From a bacterium (GTDB lineage Bacteria > Sumerlaeota > Sumerlaeia > MVZB01): a stretch of 5,309 nt of DNA. The translations under genes and the position numbers were made by a program. The stretch spans positions 3,856 through 9,164 of the forward strand of contig JAMCWS010000019.1 in the NCBI GenBank assembly GCA_023480605.1, in the 5' to 3' direction. This document shows, piece after piece, positions 1-5,309 of the stretch (the first letter of the stretch is position 1; every line of letters starts with the position of its first letter). The notes beneath the pieces were generated by a model that was not told the origin of the DNA, did not search any database, and was given only the letters and a program-made list of their open reading frames with translations.

Positions 1-2089
1 AAAGCGCGCCGCAGAATGCCCTGTCGCCGTCCGTTGGTTCGGGTATCCGGACCGCCAGCGGCTCCAGCGGCGTGAGCGCGAAGCGCCGCGCGACGACGAC
101 GCCCGGCCGCACCCCGCCCGTGTCGGCCTCCTCGCCGTCGGCGTTCCAGGTGCGCAGGTTCCAGCGGAGTGTTAGGTTTCGGTCCTTCGAGGTCGGGCTG
201 AAGTGGCTGAAGGCGAGCGGCACGCGCACCTCCGCGCCCGGCGTGGCGAAGACGACCGGCGGCGCGTCCATGACGAGGAAGTCCTCGCCGAAGACGTGAC
301 GCACTTCCATGCCGGGCGCGAGCGCGCCGTAACCGAATTCCTTGGGCTCGCGGCCATAGCGCAGGACGCCGTTGTGTTCCCACTCGATGTCCATCAATTC
401 GGTGTAGATGAAACCGCTCTGGTTGGAATATTTGCGCAATTCGTTCGTCCACCAGCGGCTGGTCCACGAGACGTCGCTGTCGCCGCTGCCGGCGCCGATG
501 CCGCCGTATTCGGAGTTGATGAACGGCTGGTCGCCTTGCGCCATCCCGTCGATAAAGTGGACGCCCGAACCGGGCCGCCCGCCCTCGGCGTCCTGGCGGA
601 TCCTTTCGGCCGTCTTCTCGTACTCGAGGCCGTAATGGTGCCACGAGACCAGGTCGGTGCGTTCGGTGAAGTGGTCATGGTTGCAGGCCGACATGTCCTC
701 GACCAGCCGGGTCGGGTCGAGCGCCTTGGCCTCGTCGAACATGAGGCGCGCCCAGGCGAAGTGCTCGGGCGGCACCGGTTTACCCCGGCCGACCCCCAAT
801 CCCCAGGTTTCGTTGAACATCATCCACGAGATGATGGCGGGGTGATTGAAATCGCGTTCGATCATGCCGCGCATCGTCCACTCCCAAAGCGAGCGGGCGC
901 GTTGGTTGGGGTCCCAGTAGTTGGGCACGTCGCACTGGAGCAACATCCCCTCGCGGTCGCACAGGTAAAGGAAGCGCGGCTCCTCGGTCTTGATGTGCAG
1001 GCGCAGCAGGTTGAGTCCGGCGGCCTTCGCCTCGCGGATGTCGGTCAGCATCATCGCTTCGTCGGGGTAGGTGTAGATGCCGCCGCGATTGAAAGCCTGG
1101 TCGAGCGCGCCGGTGACGTAGAGCGGGCGGCCGTTGAGGAGGACGTAGCGCGAGGCCGTCTCGACCCCTTCGGGGAAACCGGTCGAGATATCACGCATGC
1201 CGAACCAGGTCCGGACCGAGTCGACGACCGCGCCGCTGGCGTCGTCGAGGAGGTCGATCGTCAGGTGATAGAGGTAGGGATCCTCGGGGAACCAGAGACG
1301 GGGATTGGGCACGGGCAACTCGAACGCCGCGGGAAAAGCGCCGCAGGGCAGACGCAAGGGCCAGGATCCGGCCGGGCCGGCGTCGGTGGCGACGCGCACC
1401 GTGACGTCGCGGAAGTCCCCGGCGCGGCTGGTCATTTCAAGGCGAATCGTCGCCGCCTGGCCTTTTACGTCGGGCGCGATCCGGATGGCGTCGATCCGCA
1501 TCGGGTCGCCAACGGCTTCCAGGTAGACCGTCTGCCAGATGCCCGAGGTGTGCGTATACCAGTTGGGGATCTGTTTGCCTTCGGGCAGGTCGCGCGTCTG
1601 GGGATCGTAAACGCGGATGCGCAGGCGATTCGTCTGGCCGATGGATTTCAGGGCGTCGGTCACGTCGAGGCGGATGGGCAGGTAGCCGCTCTGGTGGGTG
1701 CCGAAATCGACGCCATTGACCCAGACGCGGGCTTCGCGGTCGGCCGCGCCGATGACCAGGTGGACGCGCCGGCCCGGCCAGTCGGGTGTGGCGAAGGCGC
1801 GTTCATACCAGCCGACTTTCCGGCCGCCGCCGCCGGCGATCCCCGACAGGGGCGCCTGCCAACAGAAGGGGACCTGGATCGTGCGATCGAGCCGGTCCCG
1901 GTTCTCATCGTCGAAGGCGAATTGCCAAGGGCCATTAAGGTTGAGCCACTGGGCGCGCTCGAAATCGGGGCGCGGGTGTTCGGGGCGCGGTACATTCAAG
2001 TCGGCGGGCGCGGCGGATGCGTTCGGGGTCATGAGGGTCACTCCGGACAATAGTAAAAGAAGATGGGCAACGACCCGGCGAATCTTCAT
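1..2089 (-). CDS. Secreted glycoside hydrolase family 2 enzyme (beta-galactosidase/beta-glucuronidase-like), 3' end cut by window
   Basis: A retaining exo-glycosidase of family GH2 that probably removes beta-linked sugars from an exported or periplasmic oligosaccharide. The frame is open for 696 codons from ATG at 2089 to the left edge, so the C-terminus and stop are missing. A Sec signal peptide comes first (MKIRRVVAH, then a Leu-rich stretch, likely cleavage after ASA at about residue 26). The jelly-roll sugar-binding domain spans about 45-210, with WLNLNGPWQFAFD near 48-60 and GIWQ at 183-186. An Ig-like domain follows, then a TIM barrel from about 325 with LDQAFNRGG. Family knowledge places the acid/base at E427 (NHPAIISWMMFNE) and the nucleophile at E527 (FINSEYGG); both are intact. 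A further beta-rich segment starts near residue 600. The start is supported by the signal peptide and an AAAGG site 10 bases upstream. It lies downstream of the sulfatase on the same strand. Substrate specificity within GH2 cannot be assigned. Confidence 0.93.
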   Translation of the reverse strand, partial: MKIRRVVAHLLLLLSGVTLMTPNASAAPADLNVPRPEHPRPDFERAQWLNLNGPWQFAFDDENRDRLDRTIQVPFCWQAPLSGIAGGGGRKVGWYERAFATPDWPGRRVHLVIGAADREARVWVNGVDFGTHQSGYLPIRLDVTDALKSIGQTNRLRIRVYDPQTRDLPEGKQIPNWYTHTSGIWQTVYLEAVGDPMRIDAIRIAPDVKGQAATIRLEMTSRAGDFRDVTVRVATDAGPAGSWPLRLPCGAFPAAFELPVPNPRLWFPEDPYLYHLTIDLLDDASGAVVDSVRTWFGMRDISTGFPEGVETASRYVLLNGRPLYVTGALDQAFNRGGIYTYPDEAMMLTDIREAKAAGLNLLRLHIKTEEPRFLYLCDREGMLLQCDVPNYWDPNQRARSLWEWTMRGMIERDFNHPAIISWMMFNETWGLGVGRGKPVPPEHFAWARLMFDEAKALDPTRLVEDMSACNHDHFTERTDLVSWHHYGLEYEKTAERIRQDAEGGRPGSGVHFIDGMAQGDQPFINSEYGGIGAGSGDSDVSWTSRWWTNELRKYSNQSGFIYTELMDIEWEHNGVLRYGREPKEFGYGALAPGMEVRHVFGEDFLVMDAPPVVFATPGAEVRVPLAFSHFSPTSKDRNLTLRWNLRTWNADGEEADTGGVRPGVVVARRFALTPLEPLAVRIPEPTDGDRAFCGAL

Positions 2090-2099
2090 GGGCGGTCGG

Positions 2100-2104
2100 C
2101 CTTT
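2100..2104 (-). promoter_or_regulatory. Ribosome binding site of the GH2 gene
   Basis: Read on the minus strand this is AAAGG, 10 bases before the ATG at 2089. It is a modest Shine-Dalgarno match, but it agrees with the start chosen from the signal peptide. Confidence 0.5.
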
Positions 2105-2127
2105 GGCAACCGGGAGGGCGCGCTTGG

Positions 2128-2288
2128 AGTTCAAGCTTTGGCTTGATATATGAACCGCAAAGAACCGAAAGGACGCAAGGGACATAAAGGAAGCATAACA
2201 TCATCCTCCATGCCTCCGTGGTTCGGTTCTTTTCTCCCTTTTTAGTAACGATGTCTCCAGCCCCAGGTTTCGAGCTGAAGCTTGAACT
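2128..2288. repeat. Nested inverted-repeat element in the sulfatase-GH2 intergenic region
   Basis: The 223 bases between the two minus-strand genes (2090-2312) hold no convincing gene. They contain two nested inverted repeats. The outer arms are AGTTCAAGCTT (2128-2138) and AAGCTTGAACT (2278-2288), exact over 11 bases with weaker similarity continuing outward. The inner arms are AAAGAACCGAA (2159-2169) and TTCGGTTCTTT (2222-2232), also exact over 11. The two pairs do not share a centre, so this is not one simple hairpin. The element ends 38 bases before the GH2 start codon, and its composition is visibly less GC-rich than the genes. It could be a non-autonomous palindromic repeat (REP- or MITE-like), a leader affecting GH2 expression, or a remnant. 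No U-tract next to a strong GC stem was seen, so a classical terminator is not supported. Confidence 0.5.
2152..2190 (+). repeat. Degenerate 9-10 base purine-rich tandem repeat
   Basis: Successive units GAACCGCAAA, GAACCGAAA, GGACGCAAG and GGACATAAA follow one another, then GG. All fit the pattern G-R-A-C-N-N-A-A-R, with one unit a base longer. The run forms part of the left half of the inverted-repeat element, and its second unit supplies most of the inner arm. It does not encode a recognisable protein. A similar A-rich rhythm (CCACGAAAT, then AACACGATAA) appears in the other intergenic region near 4026-4054, which may mean both belong to one repeat class. Confidence 0.5.
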
Positions 2289-2312
2289 TCAGACCAGGTA
2301 TATGATCGTGTG

Positions 2313-3710
2313 TCAGGCCGCGCCGGTCTTTGTTTTCGCGGCCATGGCCTCTTCGAAGAAATGGCGCTTGGGATTGCGGCTGTCGACCAGCCAGCGATCC
2401 AGGAGCGCCCGCATCCGGTCGAGTTGTTCCCGGTGCGCGGGATCGGCGGCCAGGTTGCGCCGTTCCAGTGGATCGGCCTCGAGGTCGTAGAGCCGCTCGT
2501 GCAGCGTCGGGTCCTGGTTCCACCAGTATTTCCAGCGTTTGCCGCGGATCATGAACTGGGTGGTTTTCATGTTGACGGGAGCCGGATATTCGCGTTCGCC
2601 GTAAGCCCATTCGCGCCATGGCGCCGTCTGTCCTTCCAGCAACGGGCGCAGCGAGCGGCCGTCGATGCCCGCCGGGATGGGCGCCCCGGCGTAATCCAGC
2701 AGCGTCGGCATGATGTCCATGCTGGTGACCAGTTCGCTCACGCGCGTGCCCGGCTTGACCCGGCCGGGGTAGCGGATGATGAGCGGCACGCGGATCAGGT
2801 AATCGAAGAAAGCGGGCATGTCCTTGGCGACGCAACCGTGCGAGCCGGCCATGTCGCCGTGGTCCGAAGTAAAGACGACGATCGTCCGGTCGGCGAGGCC
2901 CAGTTCGTCCAGTTTGTTCAGCACCTTCCCCACGTAATCGTCGATCATCGTGACCTGGGCATAGTAAACCCGCAGGAATTCGCGGATGCCGGCCTCGCCG
3001 ATCTTGTGCGCGCCGGCGACGCTGCCGTATTTTGCCATGTCGTCATCGGGCATGGCGTCCTGGTTGGCGGGCAGCGTCAGGGCCGCCGGATCGTACATCG
3101 AGTAATACGGCTCGGGCGCGATGAAGGGATTGTGCGGCGGGTGATAGGAAAGCGTGAACATCCAGGGGCGGTCGCGGTTGGCGGCCATCGCCTCCATGGC
3201 CTCGACCCCGTAGAAGTTCTCCATTTTATAGGGCGCCGGCACGGGGGATTTGCCGATCGGGCCGAACCCCCCCATCCCCGTGGCGGGCTTGACCGCGTCG
3301 ATCATCTCGACGTGACCGATGCGCGTCCAGTCGCCCCAGCTCTTGTAGCCCTTGGCGCGCGCGGCGGTTTCGCAGTCGTCTTTCCATCCTTCGTGGTCCG
3401 GCCCGGAGCCGGCCGGCCATTGCGCGTAGCAAGGCAGGTCGGCGTTGCACATCCAGGGTGCGCTGAGGATGGTTTTCGGGCGGATGGTGGTGTTGAACGC
3501 GTGGATTTTACCCCAGTGACCTGCGCCATAGCCCTTCTTCTCGTAAAGGATGTTCTCGGTGACCGGAAAGCGGCCGCCGTCCAGGCCCGGCCGGTGCGCG
3601 CCCATGTCCACATTGCTCAAGATGCCGTGGCGGTGCGGCGAAAGGCCCGTGAGGATCGAGGCGCGCGTCGGCGAGCAATAGGGCGTGGGCCACTGGGGTA
3701 AACGATGCAC
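2313..3710 (-). CDS. Sulfatase, catalytic and C-terminal reading-frame piece
   Basis: This frame carries almost the whole sulfatase fold. Numbers here refer to the repaired 551-residue protein. The maturation motif is CSPTRASILTG with C98, the residue converted to formylglycine, and R102. GHWGKIH has K154 and H156, SYHPPHNPF has H276 and H279, and FTSDHGD has the metal-site pair D369-H370. K382 follows in GCVAKDMPAFF. The C-terminal subdomain includes YDLEADPLERRNLA near 494-507, a signature of arylsulfatase-like proteins. The only start-like codon near the frame's beginning is GTG at 3710, inside the disturbed stretch. A protein begun there would lack the Tat signal and the first metal ligand, so it would not be expected to work alone. 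It is therefore listed as a piece of the broken gene, not as an independent gene. Confidence 0.8.
   Translation of the reverse strand: MHRLPQWPTPYCSPTRASILTGLSPHRHGILSNVDMGAHRPGLDGGRFPVTENILYEKKGYGAGHWGKIHAFNTTIRPKTILSAPWMCNADLPCYAQWPAGSGPDHEGWKDDCETAARAKGYKSWGDWTRIGHVEMIDAVKPATGMGGFGPIGKSPVPAPYKMENFYGVEAMEAMAANRDRPWMFTLSYHPPHNPFIAPEPYYSMYDPAALTLPANQDAMPDDDMAKYGSVAGAHKIGEAGIREFLRVYYAQVTMIDDYVGKVLNKLDELGLADRTIVVFTSDHGDMAGSHGCVAKDMPAFFDYLIRVPLIIRYPGRVKPGTRVSELVTSMDIMPTLLDYAGAPIPAGIDGRSLRPLLEGQTAPWREWAYGEREYPAPVNMKTTQFMIRGKRWKYWWNQDPTLHERLYDLEADPLERRNLAADPAHREQLDRMRALLDRWLVDSRNPKRHFFEEAMAAKTKTGAA
3507..3702. repeat. 12-base inverted repeat linking the sulfatase HWGK codons and the frameshift site
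   Basis: TTTACCCCAGTG is at 3507-3518 and its exact reverse complement CACTGGGGTAAA is at 3691-3702. Three more bases match outward with one mismatch (ACC against GCC in the same sense). The first copy exactly covers the codons for the conserved HWGK motif, so it is the functional original. The second copy lies on the frameshift and corresponds to residues the family does not have. Confidence 0.8.
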
Positions 3711-3979
3711 TGGTCGAACCAGGCGCCCTCGCGCGCCAGGCGATCCAGGTTCGGCGTGCGGATGTCGCGGTTGCCGGCCGCGCCGACCGCCGTCCAGGTT
3801 TGCTCGTCCGTCATGATGAAGAGGATGTTGGGCGGCGCTTCGCTCCCCTTGGCCGGGGCGGCCGGGAGCCCGTCCGTCAGACTCGGCAACAGCGCGGCCC
3901 CCAGGAACAGGGAAATGCTCTTGAGGAACTCGCGCCGGGTTGGGTTATCGGTGGCGCGGTCGGGTGTCGAGTGTGCCAT
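3617..3979 (-). CDS. Sulfatase, N-terminal reading-frame piece with Tat signal
   Basis: ATG at 3979 opens a 120-codon frame ending in a stop at 3617; only the first 93 codons are genuine sulfatase sequence. A twin-arginine signal is clear: TRREFLKS at residues 14-21, then a hydrophobic stretch (ISLFLGAALL) and an Ala-Pro-rich region. Tat export implies that the enzyme folds, and probably gains formylglycine, before crossing the membrane. The first fold strand is PNILFIMTDEQ, with D58-E59 at the usual place of the first calcium-binding Asp pair (often DD or DQ). TPNLDRLAREG follows at 75-85, another common sulfatase signature. The ATG is preferred over upstream in-frame ATGs (up to 4174) because those lie in the repeat-containing intergenic DNA and give no sulfatase-like sequence, while this one has a good ribosome site. 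Confidence 0.8.
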   Translation of the reverse strand: MAHSTPDRATDNPTRREFLKSISLFLGAALLPSLTDGLPAAPAKGSEAPPNILFIMTDEQTWTAVGAAGNRDIRTPNLDRLAREGAWFDQCIVYPSGPRPIARRRAPRSSRAFRRTATAS

Positions 3980-3987
3980 GGCGGAAT

Positions 3988-3993
3988 TCCTTT
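3988..3993 (-). promoter_or_regulatory. Ribosome binding site of the sulfatase gene
   Basis: AAAGGA on the minus strand, 8 bases before the ATG at 3979. It fixes the start directly before the Tat signal and argues against the longer upstream in-frame starts. Confidence 0.65.
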
Positions 3994-4019
3994 CGTTTGT
4001 CAGCATTTCCAAAGAGGCC

Positions 4020-4175
4020 ATTGAGCCACGAAATCGCGGGAAAAAACACGATAATCTGACGCGCTGTGTCTTTGTGTGAGCAACGGCAATGACTGCCCTG
4101 ATGAATCGTGGAGCATGCGTGATTATCGTCATTTTGGTTGCGGCCGCGGCACGTGGTGTGATTTCGTGGCTCAAT
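4020..4175. repeat. Perfect 16-base inverted repeat spanning the divergent intergenic region
   Basis: The region between the divergent sulfatase and glycosidase genes (3980-4202) holds no convincing gene. ATTGAGCCACGAAATC at 4020-4035 is the exact reverse complement of 4160-4175. A second inner pair is ACGATAATC (4048-4056) and GATTATCGT (4121-4129). Read in the direction of each gene, both genes therefore carry GATTATCGT followed by GATTTCGTGGCTCAAT, with 12 bases between the boxes on the sulfatase side and 30 on the glycosidase side. The 16-base arm ends 40 bases before the sulfatase ATG and 27 before the glycosidase ATG. This may be a pair of operator or leader sites shared by both genes, or a palindromic mobile repeat similar in size to the one at 2128-2288. 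No confident -35/-10 pair could be picked. Confidence 0.75.
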
Positions 4176-4188
4176 TGCCTACCGGATC

Positions 4189-4193
4189 AAGGA
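4189..4193 (+). promoter_or_regulatory. Ribosome binding site of the GH99-like gene
   Basis: AAGGA, 9 bases before the ATG at 4203. It supports that start, which begins directly with a signal peptide. Confidence 0.6.
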
Positions 4194-4202
4194 TGCCCTG
4201 CG

Positions 4203-5309
4203 ATGAAATCCGTTCGCCTTTCGCACCGATCGATCGCCGTGGCGCGGCTCGTGTTGGCCGGAAGCCTGGCCGCCTGGGCGATCGCCGGCTCCGGCGCCGC
4301 GCGTGCGCAAGAAAACGCGCCGGCCTGGGACGTCTACGGCGACACCTGGGTCGCCACCGATGGACTGGGGCGCGCGCTGCCCACCTTCGAGGAAGTCGGC
4401 CCGCCCCGCCGCGACCGCACGGTGGCCATCTTTTACTTCCTCTGGCTGGGCCAGCACAGCCGGACCGGCCCGTGGGACATCACGAAGATCCTGGCGGCCC
4501 ACCCCGATGCGATGAAAAACGCGAACGACCCCGCCTGGGGGCCGGTGAGTCACTTCCACCACTGGGGCGAGCCGCTCTATGGTTATTACGTCTCGCGCCA
4601 GGCGTGGGTGATCCGCCGCCACGCCGACCTGCTGGCCGCGGCCGGGGTCGACGCCGTCATCTGCGACAGCACGAACAACAACATTTACGGCAAGTGCGTG
4701 CTGGCGCTCTGCCGGGGCCTGTCGGAATCGCGCCGGCTGGGCAACCCCGCGCCCCGCTACGCGGCCATCGGCCCCTTCGGCGACGCCAACCGCGTCGTCG
4801 CCGAGCTTTACGACACCCTTTATGCCCCGGGTATTTGTGCCGACTCCTGGTTCCGCTGGGACGGCAAACCCCTCATCCTCGCGGATCCGGCGACGCTCCT
4901 CGGCCGCCAGCTCAACGACCGCCACGACGTCTCGCGCGAACTCGCGCCCGGCCACACGTTGGGCCAGAGCTTCGCGGCGGCGGCGGCTTTCGACGGCGTC
5001 GGCGGGTGCTTCCCCACCTGGCGCGAGACCGGTTCGGCCATGACGCTCACGTTGTTCGAGGGCGGCCCCGGCGGTCGTCCCGTCGTTTCGGGGCGTTTCC
5101 GCGACGTCCAGGACAACGGTTGGGTTTACTTGAAAACGCCCACGCCCCTGCCGGCCGGACGTTATTACCTCGAAATGTCGCAACCGCGGGGCCGGGTGGG
5201 CTGGTGGGCCGCCCGGCGGCCGGTTTTAAACGGCGGCGAAGCCTTCGCCGACGGCCGCCCGGCCGAGGGCGGCATGACCCTGGGCCTACAGGAGCCCGGC
5301 AGCCGGATC
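4203..5309 (+). CDS. Secreted GH71/GH99-like glycosidase with a beta-sandwich domain, 3' end cut by window
   Basis: An exported protein, open for 369 codons to the right edge. It resembles the GH99-like (GH71/99) putative glycosidases found beside sulfatases in polysaccharide-degrading bacteria; its substrate is unknown. A Sec signal peptide covers residues 1-35 (hydrophobic core VLAGSLAAWAIAG, likely cleavage after ARA). The barrel-like part begins with TVAIFYFLWLG (73-83), then GPWDITKIL (89-97), FHHWGEPLYGYY (118-129), WVIRRHADLLAAAGVDAVICD (135-155) and WFRWDGKPLIL (216-226). From about 251 (LGQSFAAAAAFDGVGG) to about 366 the sequence changes to a beta-sandwich type with LTLFEGGPGG (282-291), LPAGRYYLEM (316-325) and GWW (333-335), resembling accessory carbohydrate-binding modules. 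In homologues as I recall them the barrel runs on after the KPLIL strand, so the sandwich looks inserted, with the rest beyond the window. It is divergent from the sulfatase and shares repeated upstream sequence. The catalytic residues cannot be assigned safely. Confidence 0.8.
   Translation, partial: MKSVRLSHRSIAVARLVLAGSLAAWAIAGSGAARAQENAPAWDVYGDTWVATDGLGRALPTFEEVGPPRRDRTVAIFYFLWLGQHSRTGPWDITKILAAHPDAMKNANDPAWGPVSHFHHWGEPLYGYYVSRQAWVIRRHADLLAAAGVDAVICDSTNNNIYGKCVLALCRGLSESRRLGNPAPRYAAIGPFGDANRVVAELYDTLYAPGICADSWFRWDGKPLILADPATLLGRQLNDRHDVSRELAPGHTLGQSFAAAAAFDGVGGCFPTWRETGSAMTLTLFEGGPGGRPVVSGRFRDVQDNGWVYLKTPTPLPAGRYYLEMSQPRGRVGWWAARRPVLNGGEAFADGRPAEGGMTLGLQEPGSRI

Larger units (their letters stand above)
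2313..3979 (-). pseudogene. Frameshifted Tat-exported S1 family sulfatase
   Basis: The whole gene of a formylglycine-dependent sulfatase, which hydrolyses sulfate esters, here probably on a polysaccharide outside the cytoplasm. ATG is at 3979 and TGA at 2315-2313. The reading frame changes between codon 93 (GTT, 3703-3701) and the active-site Cys codon (3677-3675). The upstream frame runs on to a stop at 3617, and the catalytic part lies in the -1 frame. Removing 11 bases (for example 3700-3690) gives FDQCIVPTPYCSPTR, with the family's usual spacing between the conserved Phe and the modified Cys, and a 551-residue protein of normal length. Adding one C to the CCCC run also restores the frame but leaves about four extra residues before the Cys. 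It is either a true broken gene or a sequence error. Everything else looks under purifying selection, so the lesion is recent or artefactual. It lies upstream of GH2 on the same strand. The S1 subfamily is not assigned. Confidence 0.85.

Noticed and set aside
203..2053. A 616-codon open frame on the plus strand opposite the GH2 gene
   Set aside because: It is an antisense shadow. The minus strand gives a signal peptide, GH2 motifs and both catalytic Glu residues, while the plus-strand product is Val/Ala/Gly/Arg-rich with no recognisable domain. Long antisense frames are expected in GC-rich genes.
2152..2190. A CRISPR array suggested by the tandem repeats
   Set aside because: The units are only 9-10 bases, contiguous and without spacers.
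2200..2250. A rho-independent terminator between the sulfatase and GH2 genes
   Set aside because: The short T-rich stretches (2228-2243) are on the plus strand and do not follow a compact GC-rich stem on the strand transcribed here. The inverted arms are far apart.
2310..3701. A 463-codon open frame on the plus strand opposite the sulfatase
   Set aside because: It mirrors the real sulfatase frame; its product shows no motif, export signal or sensible ribosome site.
4141..4150. The GCGGCCGC palindrome as an operator
   Set aside because: Short GC-only palindromes are common by chance at this base composition, and nothing else nearby supports a binding site centred there.
3980..4174. A longer N-terminus for the sulfatase, starting at an ATG at 4174
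   Set aside because: The extra 65 codons run through the inverted-repeat DNA, have no sulfatase likeness and would place the Tat signal internally. The ATG at 3979 has a good ribosome site and puts the twin-arginine motif near the terminus.
4179..5183. A 334-codon open frame on the minus strand opposite the GH99-like gene
   Set aside because: It is a shadow of the plus-strand gene, which has a signal peptide, ribosome site and conserved barrel motifs. The minus product is low-complexity and unrecognisable.

Overview
This GC-rich window looks like a fragment of a polysaccharide-utilisation locus from an environmental Gram-negative bacterium. All three genes encode exported proteins: a family 2 glycoside hydrolase, a Tat-exported S1 sulfatase and a GH99-like glycosidase. 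Together with spaced intergenic inverted repeats, this suggests a member of the PVC group (Planctomycetota, Lentisphaerota, Kiritimatiellota or Verrucomicrobiota) or a neighbouring phylum such as Sumerlaeota or Hydrogenedentota. The taxonomic call is an inference from gene content; there is no rRNA or marker gene in the window.

Layout. (1) Bases 1-2089, minus strand: a GH2 enzyme with a Sec signal peptide, cut off at the left edge before its stop. (2) Bases 2090-2312: an intergenic region with nested inverted repeats and a degenerate 9-base purine-rich tandem repeat. (3) Bases 2313-3979, minus strand: a formylglycine-dependent sulfatase with a Tat signal. It is broken by a frameshift a few codons before its catalytic CSPTR motif. 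(4) Bases 3980-4202: a divergent intergenic region with a perfect 16-base inverted repeat, one arm upstream of each flanking gene. (5) Bases 4203-5309, plus strand: a secreted GH99-like glycosidase with a beta-sandwich domain, cut off at the right edge.

Working together, the sulfatase would remove sulfate esters from a polysaccharide, and the GH2 and GH99-like enzymes would cleave the desulfated sugar backbone or side chains outside the cytoplasm. The actual glycan cannot be read from the sequence. The sulfatase and GH2 genes point the same way and could be one transcript. The glycosidase is divergent and shares repeated upstream sequence with the sulfatase.

The strongest unexpected signal is the sulfatase lesion. 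Removing 11 bases at about 3690-3700 restores a textbook sulfatase sequence. Those bases lie within a 12-base exact reverse-complement copy of the codons for the conserved HWGK motif about 170 bases away, which suggests a template-switch insertion or a sequencing/assembly artefact. Long open frames opposite the real genes are antisense shadows. No RNA gene, CRISPR array, transposase or phage gene was seen.
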